From assembly GCA_943372585.1 (NCBI GenBank), contig CALRZF020000117.1, positions 1 to 9,879 of the forward strand: a DNA stretch of 9,879 nt, in the 5' to 3' direction. Source of the stretch: RAM1 sp943372585 (GTDB taxonomy: Bacteria; Pseudomonadota; Gammaproteobacteria; Burkholderiales; Burkholderiaceae_C). The notes under the pieces are model-generated. The model saw only the letters and a program-made list of their open reading frames with translations. It had not been told where the DNA came from and did not search any database. This document shows, piece by piece, positions 1-6,867 of this stretch. The position numbers and the translations under genes were made by a program. The number at the start of each line of letters is the position of its first letter. Position 1 is the stretch's first letter.

Positions 1-1504
1 GGTGAACGTGACCGAAGGGGCGCGCTACGTGGTGTCCAGCGTCAAGCTGGAGGGCAATTACCTCGACAAGGAAGACGAATTCAAGTCTCTGGTGACGATC
101 AAGCCCGGCCAGCCCTACAACGCTGACCAGGTGGCCGAAACCACCAAGGCGTTCACCGACTATTTCGGCAATTTCGGCTTTGCCTTTGCCCAGGTAGAAG
201 CCCGTCCCGAGGTCGATCGCGTCAACAACCGTGTGTCGTTCGTGCTGCAGGCAGAACCGTCGCGCCGCGCCTATGTGCGCCGAGTGAACATCGGCGGCAA
301 CAACCGCACCCGCGACGAGGTGGTGCGGCGCGAGTTCCGGCAGTTTGAATCGTCCTGGTACGACGCCGAGCGCATCAAGCTGTCGCGCGACCGGGTGGAC
401 CGCCTCGGCTTCTTCAAGGAAGTGGGCGTTGAAACTTCGGATGTTCCGGGTTCCCCCGACCAGATCGACCTGAACATCAATGTGGCCGAAAAGCCCACCG
501 GCAGCCTGCAACTGGGTGCCGGTTTCTCCAGCGCCGAGCGGCTGGCGCTGTCGTTCAGCATCAAACAGGAAAACGCCTTCGGCTCAGGCAATTACCTGGG
601 CATTGAAGTCAATACCAGCAAGTACAACCGCACGATCGCCTTCAACACGGTTGACCCGTATTTCACGCCAGACGGCATTTCGCGCACCATCGACGTCTAC
701 CACCGTCGCTCCAAACCCTATGAAGATCAGGGCGGCAATTACGAATTGGTAACTTCTGGTTTGGGCCTGCGTTTTGGCGTGCCCTTCAGTGAACTGGATA
801 CCGTTTATTTCGGGACCGGGCTGGAGCGCATCACCATAAAGCCGGGTACCAATATCCCTGCCGCCTATCTGGCCTATGCCAACGAGTTTGGCTACACCAG
901 CCATTCCATTCCCCTGACGCTCGGGTGGTCACGCGACGGCCGCGACAGCACGCTGGTGCCCAACAACGGCCGTTACCAGCGCCTGGCCTCCGAATGGGGT
1001 GTGGGCGGTGATGCGCGCTATCTGCGTGCCAATTACCAGTACCAGCAGTACATACCGCTGAACAAGCAGTTCACCCTGGCTTTCAACGGCGAAGCGGGTT
1101 GGGGCAAGGGGCTGGGCGGTCGGCCGTTCCCGGTGTTCAAGAACTTTTACTCGGGCGGCCTGGGCTCCGTGCGGGGCTTTGAGCAAGGTACGCTGGGTCC
1201 GCGTGACGTCACAGGCTCCAGCATTGGCGGCCCCAAAAAGATCACCCTGAACGCCGAGGTGATTGCGCCGTTCCCTGGCGCCGGCAACGACCGGACCCTG
1301 CGCATGTTCGGGTTTTTTGACACCGGTAACGTATTTGGCGAGACCGAAAAGCTTGATTTTGGTCAATTCCGAGCATCGGTAGGCATCGGCCTGAGCTGGA
1401 TTTCACCCATCGGCCCGCTGCGCCTGGCCATTGCCAACCCCGTACGCAAGTTCGCTGGCGATAGAATCCAGAAATTGCAATTCCAGATTGGAACGTCTTT
1501 CTAA
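1..1504 (+). CDS. bamA: BamA, outer membrane protein assembly factor (3' part)
   Basis: BamA is the beta-barrel subunit of the BAM complex, which folds and inserts outer-membrane proteins. The gene is cut at its 5' end: the frame is open from base 2, and the GTG there is an internal valine, not a start. The 500 visible residues align with E. coli BamA from about the start of POTRA 4. POTRA 4 spans about residues 8-85 and POTRA 5 about 88-164 (with the motif GSPDQIDLNINV). The 16-strand barrel follows, with DPYFTPDG near 218-225 and the conserved VRGF of loop 6 at 390-393. The protein ends in the outer-membrane beta-signal with a terminal Phe (LQFQIGTSF). There is no cysteine in the visible part, and the stretch after VRGF is much shorter than in E. 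coli. The TAA stop overlaps the ATG of skp by one base, which suggests coupled translation. The identification is secure; only the 5' extent is unknown. Confidence 0.98.
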   Translation, partial: VNVTEGARYVVSSVKLEGNYLDKEDEFKSLVTIKPGQPYNADQVAETTKAFTDYFGNFGFAFAQVEARPEVDRVNNRVSFVLQAEPSRRAYVRRVNIGGNNRTRDEVVRREFRQFESSWYDAERIKLSRDRVDRLGFFKEVGVETSDVPGSPDQIDLNINVAEKPTGSLQLGAGFSSAERLALSFSIKQENAFGSGNYLGIEVNTSKYNRTIAFNTVDPYFTPDGISRTIDVYHRRSKPYEDQGGNYELVTSGLGLRFGVPFSELDTVYFGTGLERITIKPGTNIPAAYLAYANEFGYTSHSIPLTLGWSRDGRDSTLVPNNGRYQRLASEWGVGGDARYLRANYQYQQYIPLNKQFTLAFNGEAGWGKGLGGRPFPVFKNFYSGGLGSVRGFEQGTLGPRDVTGSSIGGPKKITLNAEVIAPFPGAGNDRTLRMFGFFDTGNVFGETEKLDFGQFRASVGIGLSWISPIGPLRLAIANPVRKFAGDRIQKLQFQIGTSF

Positions 1505-2019
1505 TGAAGTATTTTTTCCGTCAATGCGGGCTGGCTGTGTTGCTGGGGCTCGCCGCCCTGGCCGGCAACGCCCAGGCCGAAGACTTCCGCGTGGGTTTTG
1601 TCAACACCGACCGGATCTTCCGCGAGACCACCACCGCCAAGGCCGCACAAACCAAGCTCGAGCAGGAATTTTCGCGTCGCGAGAAGGAGCTGAACGACCT
1701 GGGCAACAACCTCAAGACAGCGTCCGAGAAGTTCGAACGTGAAGCACCGACCCTGCCCGAAAGCCAGCGCGTGACGCGCCAAAAGCAGCTGGTCGACCAG
1801 GACCGTGAGTTCCAGCGCAAGCGCCGTGAGTTCCAGGAAGACCTGAACGCGCGCAAGAGCGAAGAGCTGCAACAGGTACTGGAACGCGCCAACCGTGTGG
1901 TCAAGCAAGTGGCTGAGGCCGAGAAGTACGACCTGGTCCTGCAAGAGGCCGTGTACATCAACCCCAAGCACGACATCACCGACAAGGTGATCAAGGCGCT
2001 GAACGGCGGCGCCAAGTAA
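1504..2019 (+). CDS. skp: Skp/OmpH family periplasmic chaperone
   Basis: This is a periplasmic chaperone that holds unfolded outer-membrane proteins on their way to BamA. The 171-residue product starts with a Sec signal peptide: a Lys/Arg-containing N-end, a hydrophobic core rich in Leu and Ala at about residues 9-20, and a likely signal peptidase I cut after AQA (25/26). The mature part opens with the family's first strand (FRVGFVNTDRIF). A long charged, heptad-like helical region then covers about residues 45-135, matching the tentacle arms of the Skp trimer. A closing strand and helix follow (YDLVLQEAVYINP near 149-161). Length is normal for the family. The start shares one base with the bamA stop; only a weak GGA lies upstream, so initiation probably depends on ribosomes finishing bamA. 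Its place between bamA and lpxD is the standard order in proteobacteria. Confidence 0.95.
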   Translation: MKYFFRQCGLAVLLGLAALAGNAQAEDFRVGFVNTDRIFRETTTAKAAQTKLEQEFSRREKELNDLGNNLKTASEKFEREAPTLPESQRVTRQKQLVDQDREFQRKRREFQEDLNARKSEELQQVLERANRVVKQVAEAEKYDLVLQEAVYINPKHDITDKVIKALNGGAK

Positions 2020-2029
2020 GCCGCCAGGT

Positions 2030-3004
2030 GTGTCGCTTCGTTTAGCCACCATTGTCGAGGCGCTGGGCGGTGTACTGCACGGCGACCCGGCAACGCTGAT
2101 TGAACGCCTGGCACCCCTGGAATCTGCCGATGCGTCGGCGCTGAGTTTCCTCAGCAACCCCCGTTACCGACAGCAGCTGGCCGCCTCACAGGCGGCCTGT
2201 GTCATTGTGGGGGCGGCCATGCGCGACGCTGGCCTCGAGCGCGGTGCCTGCATCGTCACCGACGATCCCTACCTGTACTTCGCGCGCGCCACCCGGCTGT
2301 GGAAGGCGCGGCATGCGCCGGCAGCGCCCGCGGGCATTCACGCCAGTGCCGTGGTGGACCCGGGCGCAGATGTGCACCCCACCGCCTGGATCGGCCCGCT
2401 GTGCGTGGTGGAGCGGGGTGCGCGCATTGGGGCCGGCTCAGTGCTGAAGTCGCGCGTGACGGTGTCCGATGGCTGCGTGGTGGGCGAGCGCTGCATCCTT
2501 CACGCAGGCGCGGTGATCGGTGCGGACGGCTTCGGCTTTGCCCCATACGAGGGCACGTGGGAAAAGATCGAACAACTTGGTGCTGTAGTCATCGGCAACG
2601 ACGTGGAAATCGGCGCCAACACCTGCATCGACCGCGGTGCCCTGCAGGACACCGTGATTGAAGACGGCGTCAAGCTCGACAACCTCGTCCAGATTGGCCA
2701 CAACGTGCGGGTAGGGCGCCACACCGCCATGGCTGGCTGCGCCGGCGTGGCGGGCAGCGCAACCATCGGCGCGCACTGCACCATCGGCGGCGGCGCCATT
2801 GTGCTGGGGCACCTGACGCTGGCTGATCATGTGAACATCTCCGCAGCGACGGTGGTCACGCGTTCCATCAGCAAGCCCGGCCACTACACCGGTGTGTTTC
2901 CCATCGACGACAATGCGCTCTGGGAAAAAAACGCCGCCACCCTGAAGCAGCTTTACACGCTGCGTGAACGGGTCAAGGCAATCGAGAAGACAACAAAATC
3001 ATGA
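2030..3004 (+). CDS. lpxD: LpxD, UDP-3-O-(3-hydroxyacyl)glucosamine N-acyltransferase
   Basis: LpxD catalyses the third step of lipid A synthesis, moving a 3-hydroxyacyl chain from ACP to the 2-amino group of UDP-3-O-acylglucosamine in the cytoplasm. The 324-residue product has the LpxD N-terminal uridine-binding domain (FLSNPRYRQQL, residues 40-50; F40, N43 and Y46 match the nucleotide-binding positions of the family). A left-handed beta-helix of hexapeptide repeats follows (about 102-285), then a C-terminal helix. The catalytic His is H224 in QIGHN, and a second conserved His is H261 in VLGH. I chose the GTG at 2030: an in-frame TGA at 2000-2002 blocks any longer version, and MSLRLATIVEALGG aligns with known LpxD N-ends. 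No convincing Shine-Dalgarno sequence precedes it at normal spacing. It lies 10 bases after skp and overlaps fabZ by 4 bases. Confidence 0.97.
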   Translation: MSLRLATIVEALGGVLHGDPATLIERLAPLESADASALSFLSNPRYRQQLAASQAACVIVGAAMRDAGLERGACIVTDDPYLYFARATRLWKARHAPAAPAGIHASAVVDPGADVHPTAWIGPLCVVERGARIGAGSVLKSRVTVSDGCVVGERCILHAGAVIGADGFGFAPYEGTWEKIEQLGAVVIGNDVEIGANTCIDRGALQDTVIEDGVKLDNLVQIGHNVRVGRHTAMAGCAGVAGSATIGAHCTIGGGAIVLGHLTLADHVNISAATVVTRSISKPGHYTGVFPIDDNALWEKNAATLKQLYTLRERVKAIEKTTKS

Positions 3005-3441
3005 TGGACATCCACCAGATCCTCAAGCAGCTGCCGCACCGTTACCCCATCCTGCTGGTGGACCGCGTGCTTGAACTTGAAAAAGGAAAGCGCATCAAGG
3101 CGCTGAAGAACGTCACCATCAACGAGCCCTTTTTCACGGGCCACTTCCCGCACCGCCCAGTCATGCCGGGGGTGCTGATGCTGGAGGCCATGGCGCAGGC
3201 TGCGGCCTTGCTGGCGTTTGACACCGTGGGCGTGACGCCCGACGACAAGACGGTTTACTACTTTGCAGGCATCGACGGCGCACGATTCAAGCGGCCGGTG
3301 GAGCCGGGAGACCAGCTCGTCATGGATGTGACGCTGGACCGCATGAAGGCCGGCATCTTCAAGTTCAAGGGCGTCACGCGCGTGGGTGATGACATCGCCT
3401 GCGAGGCGGAACTCATGTGCACCATGCGCACCATTGCCTAG
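3001..3441 (+). CDS. fabZ: FabZ, 3-hydroxyacyl-ACP dehydratase
   Basis: FabZ dehydrates (3R)-hydroxyacyl-ACP to trans-2-enoyl-ACP in type II fatty acid elongation. The product of 146 residues is a single hot-dog domain of typical length. The signature GHFPHRPVMPGVLMLEAMAQ covers residues 47-66. H48 and E62 are 14 residues apart, as are the catalytic His54 and Glu68 of E. coli FabZ. The start overlaps the lpxD stop in an ATGA (3001-3004). A second ATG follows directly at 3004, so either Met may be used. GAGAAG at 2984-2989 is a possible ribosome binding site. Sitting between lpxD and lpxA makes sense, because all three enzymes draw on 3-hydroxyacyl-ACP and their relative amounts set the balance of phospholipid and lipid A. 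Whether the product is FabZ rather than FabA is settled by the signature and the location. Confidence 0.97.
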   Translation: MMDIHQILKQLPHRYPILLVDRVLELEKGKRIKALKNVTINEPFFTGHFPHRPVMPGVLMLEAMAQAAALLAFDTVGVTPDDKTVYYFAGIDGARFKRPVEPGDQLVMDVTLDRMKAGIFKFKGVTRVGDDIACEAELMCTMRTIA

Positions 3442-3445
3442 GGAC

Positions 3446-4240
3446 ATGAGCCTGATCCATCCCACTGCACTGGTTGACCCGGGCGCGCAAATCGACAGCT
3501 CGGTCAGCGTGGGGCCGTACACCGTGATCGGCCCGCATGTGACGGTCGCTGCCGGCACCACCATCGGTGCGCATTGCGTGATTGAGGGCCACACGACGAT
3601 TGGCCGCGACAACCGCATCTTCCAGTTCAATTCGCTGGGCGCCATTCCGCAGGACAAAAAATACGCCGGCGAGCCCTGCGAGCTGATCATCGGCGACCGT
3701 AACACCATCCGCGAGTTCTGCACCTTCAACATCGGCTCACCCGGTGGCGGGGCCGTGACGCGCGTAGGCAACGACAACTGGATCATGGCCTACGTGCATC
3801 TGGCGCACGACTGCCTGGTGGGCAACCACACGATCTTTGCCAACAACACCCAGCTGGCTGGCCATGTTGAGGTGGGTGACTGGGTGATCCTGGGCGGCTT
3901 CACGGTGGCGCACCAGTTCATCCGCATCGGCGCACACGGCATGACGGCCATGTGCTCGCTGCTGTTTGCCGACCAGCCCCCGTTCGTCATGAGCCAGGGT
4001 CAGCCGGCCCAGGCCCGGTCCATGAACTACGAAGGGCTGCGCCGGCGTGGCTTTTCTGCTGCGCGCATTGCCGCCGTCAAGGCCATGCACAAGGCGCTGT
4101 ACCGCGACGGGCTGACGCTGGAGCAGGCGCAGGAGCGCATCGCGGCCCTGGCGCAGGCAACGCCCGAGGCGCAGCCCGATGTCCAGATGATGACGGACTT
4201 CCTCAGCCAAACCTCGCCGCAGCGCGGCATCGTCCGCTAG
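3446..4240 (+). CDS. lpxA: LpxA, UDP-GlcNAc O-acyltransferase
   Basis: LpxA performs the first step of lipid A synthesis, transferring a 3-hydroxyacyl chain from ACP to the 3-OH of UDP-GlcNAc. From the ATG at 3446 the product has 264 residues, like E. coli LpxA (262). It begins SLIHPTALVDPGA, the typical first coil of the hexapeptide beta-helix. The substrate-binding stretch PQDKKYAGE is at 68-76, the catalytic His is H121 (LAHDC), and H140 and H156 match E. coli H144 and H160. The C-terminal helical domain starts near RSMNYEGLRRRGFS (191-204). M169 falls where E. coli has Gly173, the position that sets acyl chain length. An ATG 60 bases upstream is in frame but lies inside fabZ and adds residues foreign to the family. 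The gap to fabZ is 4 bases and the gap to lpxB 3 bases. Confidence 0.97.
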   Translation: MSLIHPTALVDPGAQIDSSVSVGPYTVIGPHVTVAAGTTIGAHCVIEGHTTIGRDNRIFQFNSLGAIPQDKKYAGEPCELIIGDRNTIREFCTFNIGSPGGGAVTRVGNDNWIMAYVHLAHDCLVGNHTIFANNTQLAGHVEVGDWVILGGFTVAHQFIRIGAHGMTAMCSLLFADQPPFVMSQGQPAQARSMNYEGLRRRGFSAARIAAVKAMHKALYRDGLTLEQAQERIAALAQATPEAQPDVQMMTDFLSQTSPQRGIVR

Positions 4241-4243
4241 CCC

Positions 4244-5380
4244 ATGGCCCCCACGGTGCGCATGGTCGCTGGCGAAGCCTCCGGCGACCTGCTCGCCGGA
4301 CTGCTGCTGGACGGCATGCAACGGCGCTGGCCCGCGCTGGATGCAGCGGGCATCGGTGGCCCGCAGATGGCGAAACGCGGTTTCCAGGCATGGTGGCCGC
4401 ACGACAAGCTTGCGGTTCGCGGTTATGTGGAGGTATTGCGGCACTACCGCGAGATCGTGGGCATCCGCAACCAGTTGCGCGACCGGTTGCTGTCTGAGCG
4501 GGCTGACGTGTTCATCGGCGTGGACGCACCCGATTTCAACCTTGACCTTGAAGCCGCGCTGAAGGTGCAGGGCATTCGCACCGTGCATTTCGTCTGCCCG
4601 TCCATCTGGGCCTGGCGCGCCGACAGGGTGGACAAGATCCGCCGCAGCGCGGACCACGTCCTTTGCATCTTTCCGTTCGAGCCTGCGCTGCTGGCGAAGC
4701 ACGGCATAGCCGCCACCTATGTGGGGCACCCGCTGGCGGATGTGATCCCCATGACACCTGACAAGGCCGCTGCACGGCGGCAACTGAGGCTGCAGGACAG
4801 CGATACGGTTGTGGCCGTCCTGCCCGGCAGCCGGCAGTCGGAAGTGCAGTACCTGGCCCAGCGCTTCCTGCAGGCGGCGCGGCTGATCCTGGCGGCGCGC
4901 CCCGGCACCCGCTTTGTGCTGCCGGCAGTGGGTGCGCTGCGATCAGCCATTGAGGATGCCGCCCGCGGCGCCGGGCTGGGCGACAGCCTGCAAATCGTCA
5001 CCGGCCAGTCCCATACCGTGCTGGCCGCCTGTGACGTGACGCTGATCGCCAGCGGCACCGCCACGCTGGAGGCGGCGCTGTTCAAGCGCCCCATGGTCAT
5101 TGCCTACAACATGAACTGGCTGTCCTGGCAGATCATGCGCCGCAAGCAACTGCAGCCCTGGGTGGGCCTGCCCAACATCCTGTGCGGTGAATTTGTGGTG
5201 CCGGAACTGTTGCAGGACGCCGCCACACCGCAGGCCCTGGCGCAATCGGTCTTGGCGTGGCTGGACGCACCTGAGAGAATCACGCAGCTGCAAAGGCGTT
5301 TTACGGCGCTGCACCATGAATTGCAGAGAGACACCGCAACACTGGCAACCGATGCGATCCAGAAAGTTCTTGAAAGCTGA
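4244..5380 (+). CDS. lpxB: LpxB, lipid-A-disaccharide synthase
   Basis: LpxB is the GT19 glycosyltransferase that joins UDP-2,3-diacylglucosamine to lipid X, forming the beta-1,6 disaccharide of lipid A at the inner face of the cytoplasmic membrane. The product has 378 residues (E. coli 382). Motifs appear in the expected order: VAGEASGDLLAG (8-19), GVDAPDFNL (92-100), CPSIWAWR (118-125), FPFEPALLAKHG (143-154), YVGHPLAD (159-166), VLPGSRQSEV (192-201) and the donor-binding SGTATLEAAL (270-279). Conserved LPNILCGEFVVPELLQ follows at 309-324. No key residue appears to be missing. The ATG lies 3 bases after the lpxA stop, so translation is probably coupled. The C-terminus either overlaps rnhB or ends 4 bases before it, depending on the rnhB start used. 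Confidence 0.97.
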   Translation: MAPTVRMVAGEASGDLLAGLLLDGMQRRWPALDAAGIGGPQMAKRGFQAWWPHDKLAVRGYVEVLRHYREIVGIRNQLRDRLLSERADVFIGVDAPDFNLDLEAALKVQGIRTVHFVCPSIWAWRADRVDKIRRSADHVLCIFPFEPALLAKHGIAATYVGHPLADVIPMTPDKAAARRQLRLQDSDTVVAVLPGSRQSEVQYLAQRFLQAARLILAARPGTRFVLPAVGALRSAIEDAARGAGLGDSLQIVTGQSHTVLAACDVTLIASGTATLEAALFKRPMVIAYNMNWLSWQIMRRKQLQPWVGLPNILCGEFVVPELLQDAATPQALAQSVLAWLDAPERITQLQRRFTALHHELQRDTATLATDAIQKVLES

Positions 5381-5969
5381 GCAGGTGTCCCTGTCCTGGG
5401 ACACGCCGGGCCTGATGGCAGGCGTGGATGAGGCCGGGCGCGGCCCGCTGGCGGGGCCGGTGGTGGCTGCTGCCGTGATCCTGGACGACCTGAACCCCAT
5501 TCGGGGGCTGGCTGACTCCAAGATACTGACGGCCAAACGCCGGGACTACCTCTACGACGAAATCCGGGCCAAGGCCCTGTGCTGCGCCATCGGCGAGGCG
5601 AGCGTCGAGGAAATCGATACGCTGAACATCCTGCAGGCCACCATGCTGGCCATGCGCCGCGCGGTGGAAGGCCTGCGCCTGAAGCCCGTGAAGGTGCTGG
5701 TGGACGGCAACCGCCTGCCGCGCCTGGACGTGCTGGCGGAGGCTATTGTCAAAGGCGACGCCAAAGTGCAGGCGATTTCGGCCGCGTCCATCCTGGCCAA
5801 GGTGCACCGCGACCGCTGGTGCATTGAGTTTCACCAGCAGTACCCGCAGTACGGCTTTGACGGCCACAAAGGCTACGGCACGGCAGAGCACATGGCGGCG
5901 CTGCGCACCCATGGTGCCTGTCCGCAACACCGCAAGTCATTCGCCCCGGTTGCCGGGGTGTTGCGATGA
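5352..5969 (+). CDS. rnhB: RnhB, ribonuclease HII
   Basis: RNase HII cuts the RNA strand of RNA/DNA hybrids and starts removal of single ribonucleotides from DNA. With the ATG at 5352 the product has 205 residues. All four catalytic acids are present and spaced as in E. coli RnhB: D26 and E27 (GVDEAGRGPLAG), D118 (LVDGN) and D136 (VKGDAKV), followed by SAASILAKV and the FDGHKGYGT motif near the end. The start is uncertain. ATG 5352 overlaps lpxB by 29 bases. GTG 5385, 4 bases after the lpxB stop, gives 194 residues and an N-end almost equal in length to that of E. coli. TTG 5370 is a third option. None has a strong Shine-Dalgarno sequence. Following lpxB is the usual place for rnhB in proteobacteria. 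The end overlaps the next gene by 4 bases. Confidence 0.95.
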   Translation: MRSRKFLKAEQVSLSWDTPGLMAGVDEAGRGPLAGPVVAAAVILDDLNPIRGLADSKILTAKRRDYLYDEIRAKALCCAIGEASVEEIDTLNILQATMLAMRRAVEGLRLKPVKVLVDGNRLPRLDVLAEAIVKGDAKVQAISAASILAKVHRDRWCIEFHQQYPQYGFDGHKGYGTAEHMAALRTHGACPQHRKSFAPVAGVLR

Positions 5970-6745
5970 CCTCGGACGCCGTCACGCACATCACCTCGCG
6001 CGACAACGCTTTGCTGAAAGACCTGCGGCGGTTGACGCAGGACCCCACGGCCTACCGCAAGCAAGGCAGGGTGTGGCTGGAGGGCGACCACCTTTGCCGC
6101 GCTGTGCTGGCTCGTGGGCTGAGGCCTGCACAGGCCCTGTTTTGCGAATCCATATGGTCCTCTGCCCGCACTGAATATGCGCAGTCTGCTATTAAAAGCA
6201 TAGTGATTTCTGATGCCCTGTGGGCTGGCATCAGCGCGCTGGAGTCCCCGGCCCGCATGGGCTTTGTGCTGGACTTGCCGCAGCCAGCCGCCATCGAGCC
6301 GCGGACGGCCACGGTCATCCTCGACCGGGTGCAGGACGCTGGTAACGTGGGCTCCATTCTGCGCAGCGCCGCGGCATTTGGCTTTCGGCAGGTGATCGCG
6401 CTCAAGGGCACGGCAGCGCTGTGGGCGCCTAAGGTTTTGCGCTCCGGCATGGGCGCGCATTTCGGGTTGCGGCTGATTGAAGGGGTGGAGCCGGCCGCGC
6501 TGGATGCACTGGCGGTGCCCGTCATCGTGACCAGCTCCCACCAGGGCGAACTCGTGCAAAGGCAGAAGCTGCCGTGGCCTTGCGCCTGGGCCATGGGCCA
6601 CGAAGGGCAGGGTGTGGGCGACGCCGTAGCGTCAAAGGCCAGCCTGGCCGTGCGCATCGGCCAGCCGGGCGGCGAGGAGTCGCTGAATGTCGCTGCGGCC
6701 GCGGCCATCTGCCTGCATGCCAGCGCCGTAGCCAATGCCCCCTGA
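5966..6745 (+). CDS. TrmH/SpoU-family RNA 2'-O-methyltransferase
   Basis: This is an S-adenosylmethionine-dependent RNA methyltransferase of the SPOUT class with 259 residues. It has an N-terminal substrate-binding domain (about 1-105; ITSRDNALLKDLRRL, then RVWLEGDHLCRAVL) and a C-terminal trefoil-knot catalytic domain. The three SpoU motifs are intact: motif 1 with N127 and R133 (DAGNVGSILRSAAAFG), motif 2 with E213 (AMGHEGQGV) and motif 3 with N241 (ESLNVAAAAAI). This makes ribose 2'-O-methylation of rRNA or tRNA the expected activity. The exact target cannot be read from the sequence, so I give no symbol; RlmB-like 23S rRNA enzymes are the nearest idea. It begins within the rnhB stop (ATGA, 5966-5969) and is therefore probably translated with it as the last gene of the operon. 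Bases 6171-6210 are strikingly AT-rich compared with the rest of the gene. Confidence 0.9.
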   Translation: MTSDAVTHITSRDNALLKDLRRLTQDPTAYRKQGRVWLEGDHLCRAVLARGLRPAQALFCESIWSSARTEYAQSAIKSIVISDALWAGISALESPARMGFVLDLPQPAAIEPRTATVILDRVQDAGNVGSILRSAAAFGFRQVIALKGTAALWAPKVLRSGMGAHFGLRLIEGVEPAALDALAVPVIVTSSHQGELVQRQKLPWPCAWAMGHEGQGVGDAVASKASLAVRIGQPGGEESLNVAAAAAICLHASAVANAP

Positions 6746-6754
6746 CAGCGGCGT

Positions 6755-6783
6755 TCATGCATTTGGTGCATGAGATGCACTCG
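6755..6783. repeat. Triple TGCA array with two overlapping inverted repeats (candidate operator)
   Basis: TGCA occurs at 6758, 6767 and 6776, an exact period of 9 bases, giving three related 9-mers: ATGCATTTG, GTGCATGAG and ATGCACTCG. The same bases form two perfect inverted repeats that share the middle copy: TCATGCA (6755-6761) with TGCATGA (6767-6773), and GTGCAT (6766-6771) with ATGCAC (6775-6780). The array covers the place where the -35 box of the carA promoter should be. Binding of a regulator here is an inference; I do not recognise the motif as a known operator. Confidence 0.5.
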
Positions 6784-6794
6784 TGACCTGCGGC

Positions 6795-6800
6795 TATAAT
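6795..6800 (+). promoter_or_regulatory. -10 box of the probable carAB promoter
   Basis: This is a perfect TATAAT, placing the transcription start near 6806-6808. The hexamers 16-18 bases upstream (within 6771-6778) do not resemble TTGACA, and there is no TG extension directly before the box. The promoter may therefore be weak or need a regulator binding in the TGCA array just upstream. Support is the consensus match and the position before carA; there is no experimental start site. Confidence 0.6.
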
Positions 6801-6867
6801 CAAGGGCTTTCCCGCAAACCCCCCGTACGCCTAGCGCATTCAAGCCTTTTCCCTAAGTAAACACAAT

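Noticed and set aside
3386..3445. An upstream ATG that would lengthen LpxA by 20 residues
   Set aside because: The added part lies within fabZ in another frame and is unlike LpxA N-ends; the ATG at 3446 gives the normal length.
3737..4783. A 348-codon open frame on the - strand across the lpxA-lpxB junction
   Set aside because: It spans two well-identified genes on the other strand, shows no domain, and is explained by high GC at third positions.
5187..5351. A longer rnhB frame starting inside lpxB
   Set aside because: It would add 55 Arg/Trp/Cys-rich residues without homology; the conserved domain begins after 5385.
5301..5930. A 209-codon - strand frame opposite rnhB, and a similar 277-codon frame at 2953-3786
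   Set aside because: Both lie opposite conserved enzymes with intact active sites and have no family features of their own.
6724..6753. Possible terminator after the methyltransferase gene (CGCCG at 6724-6728 with CGGCG at 6749-6753)
   Set aside because: The loop is 20 bases, the stem only 5 pairs, its first arm lies inside the coding region, and no T tract follows.
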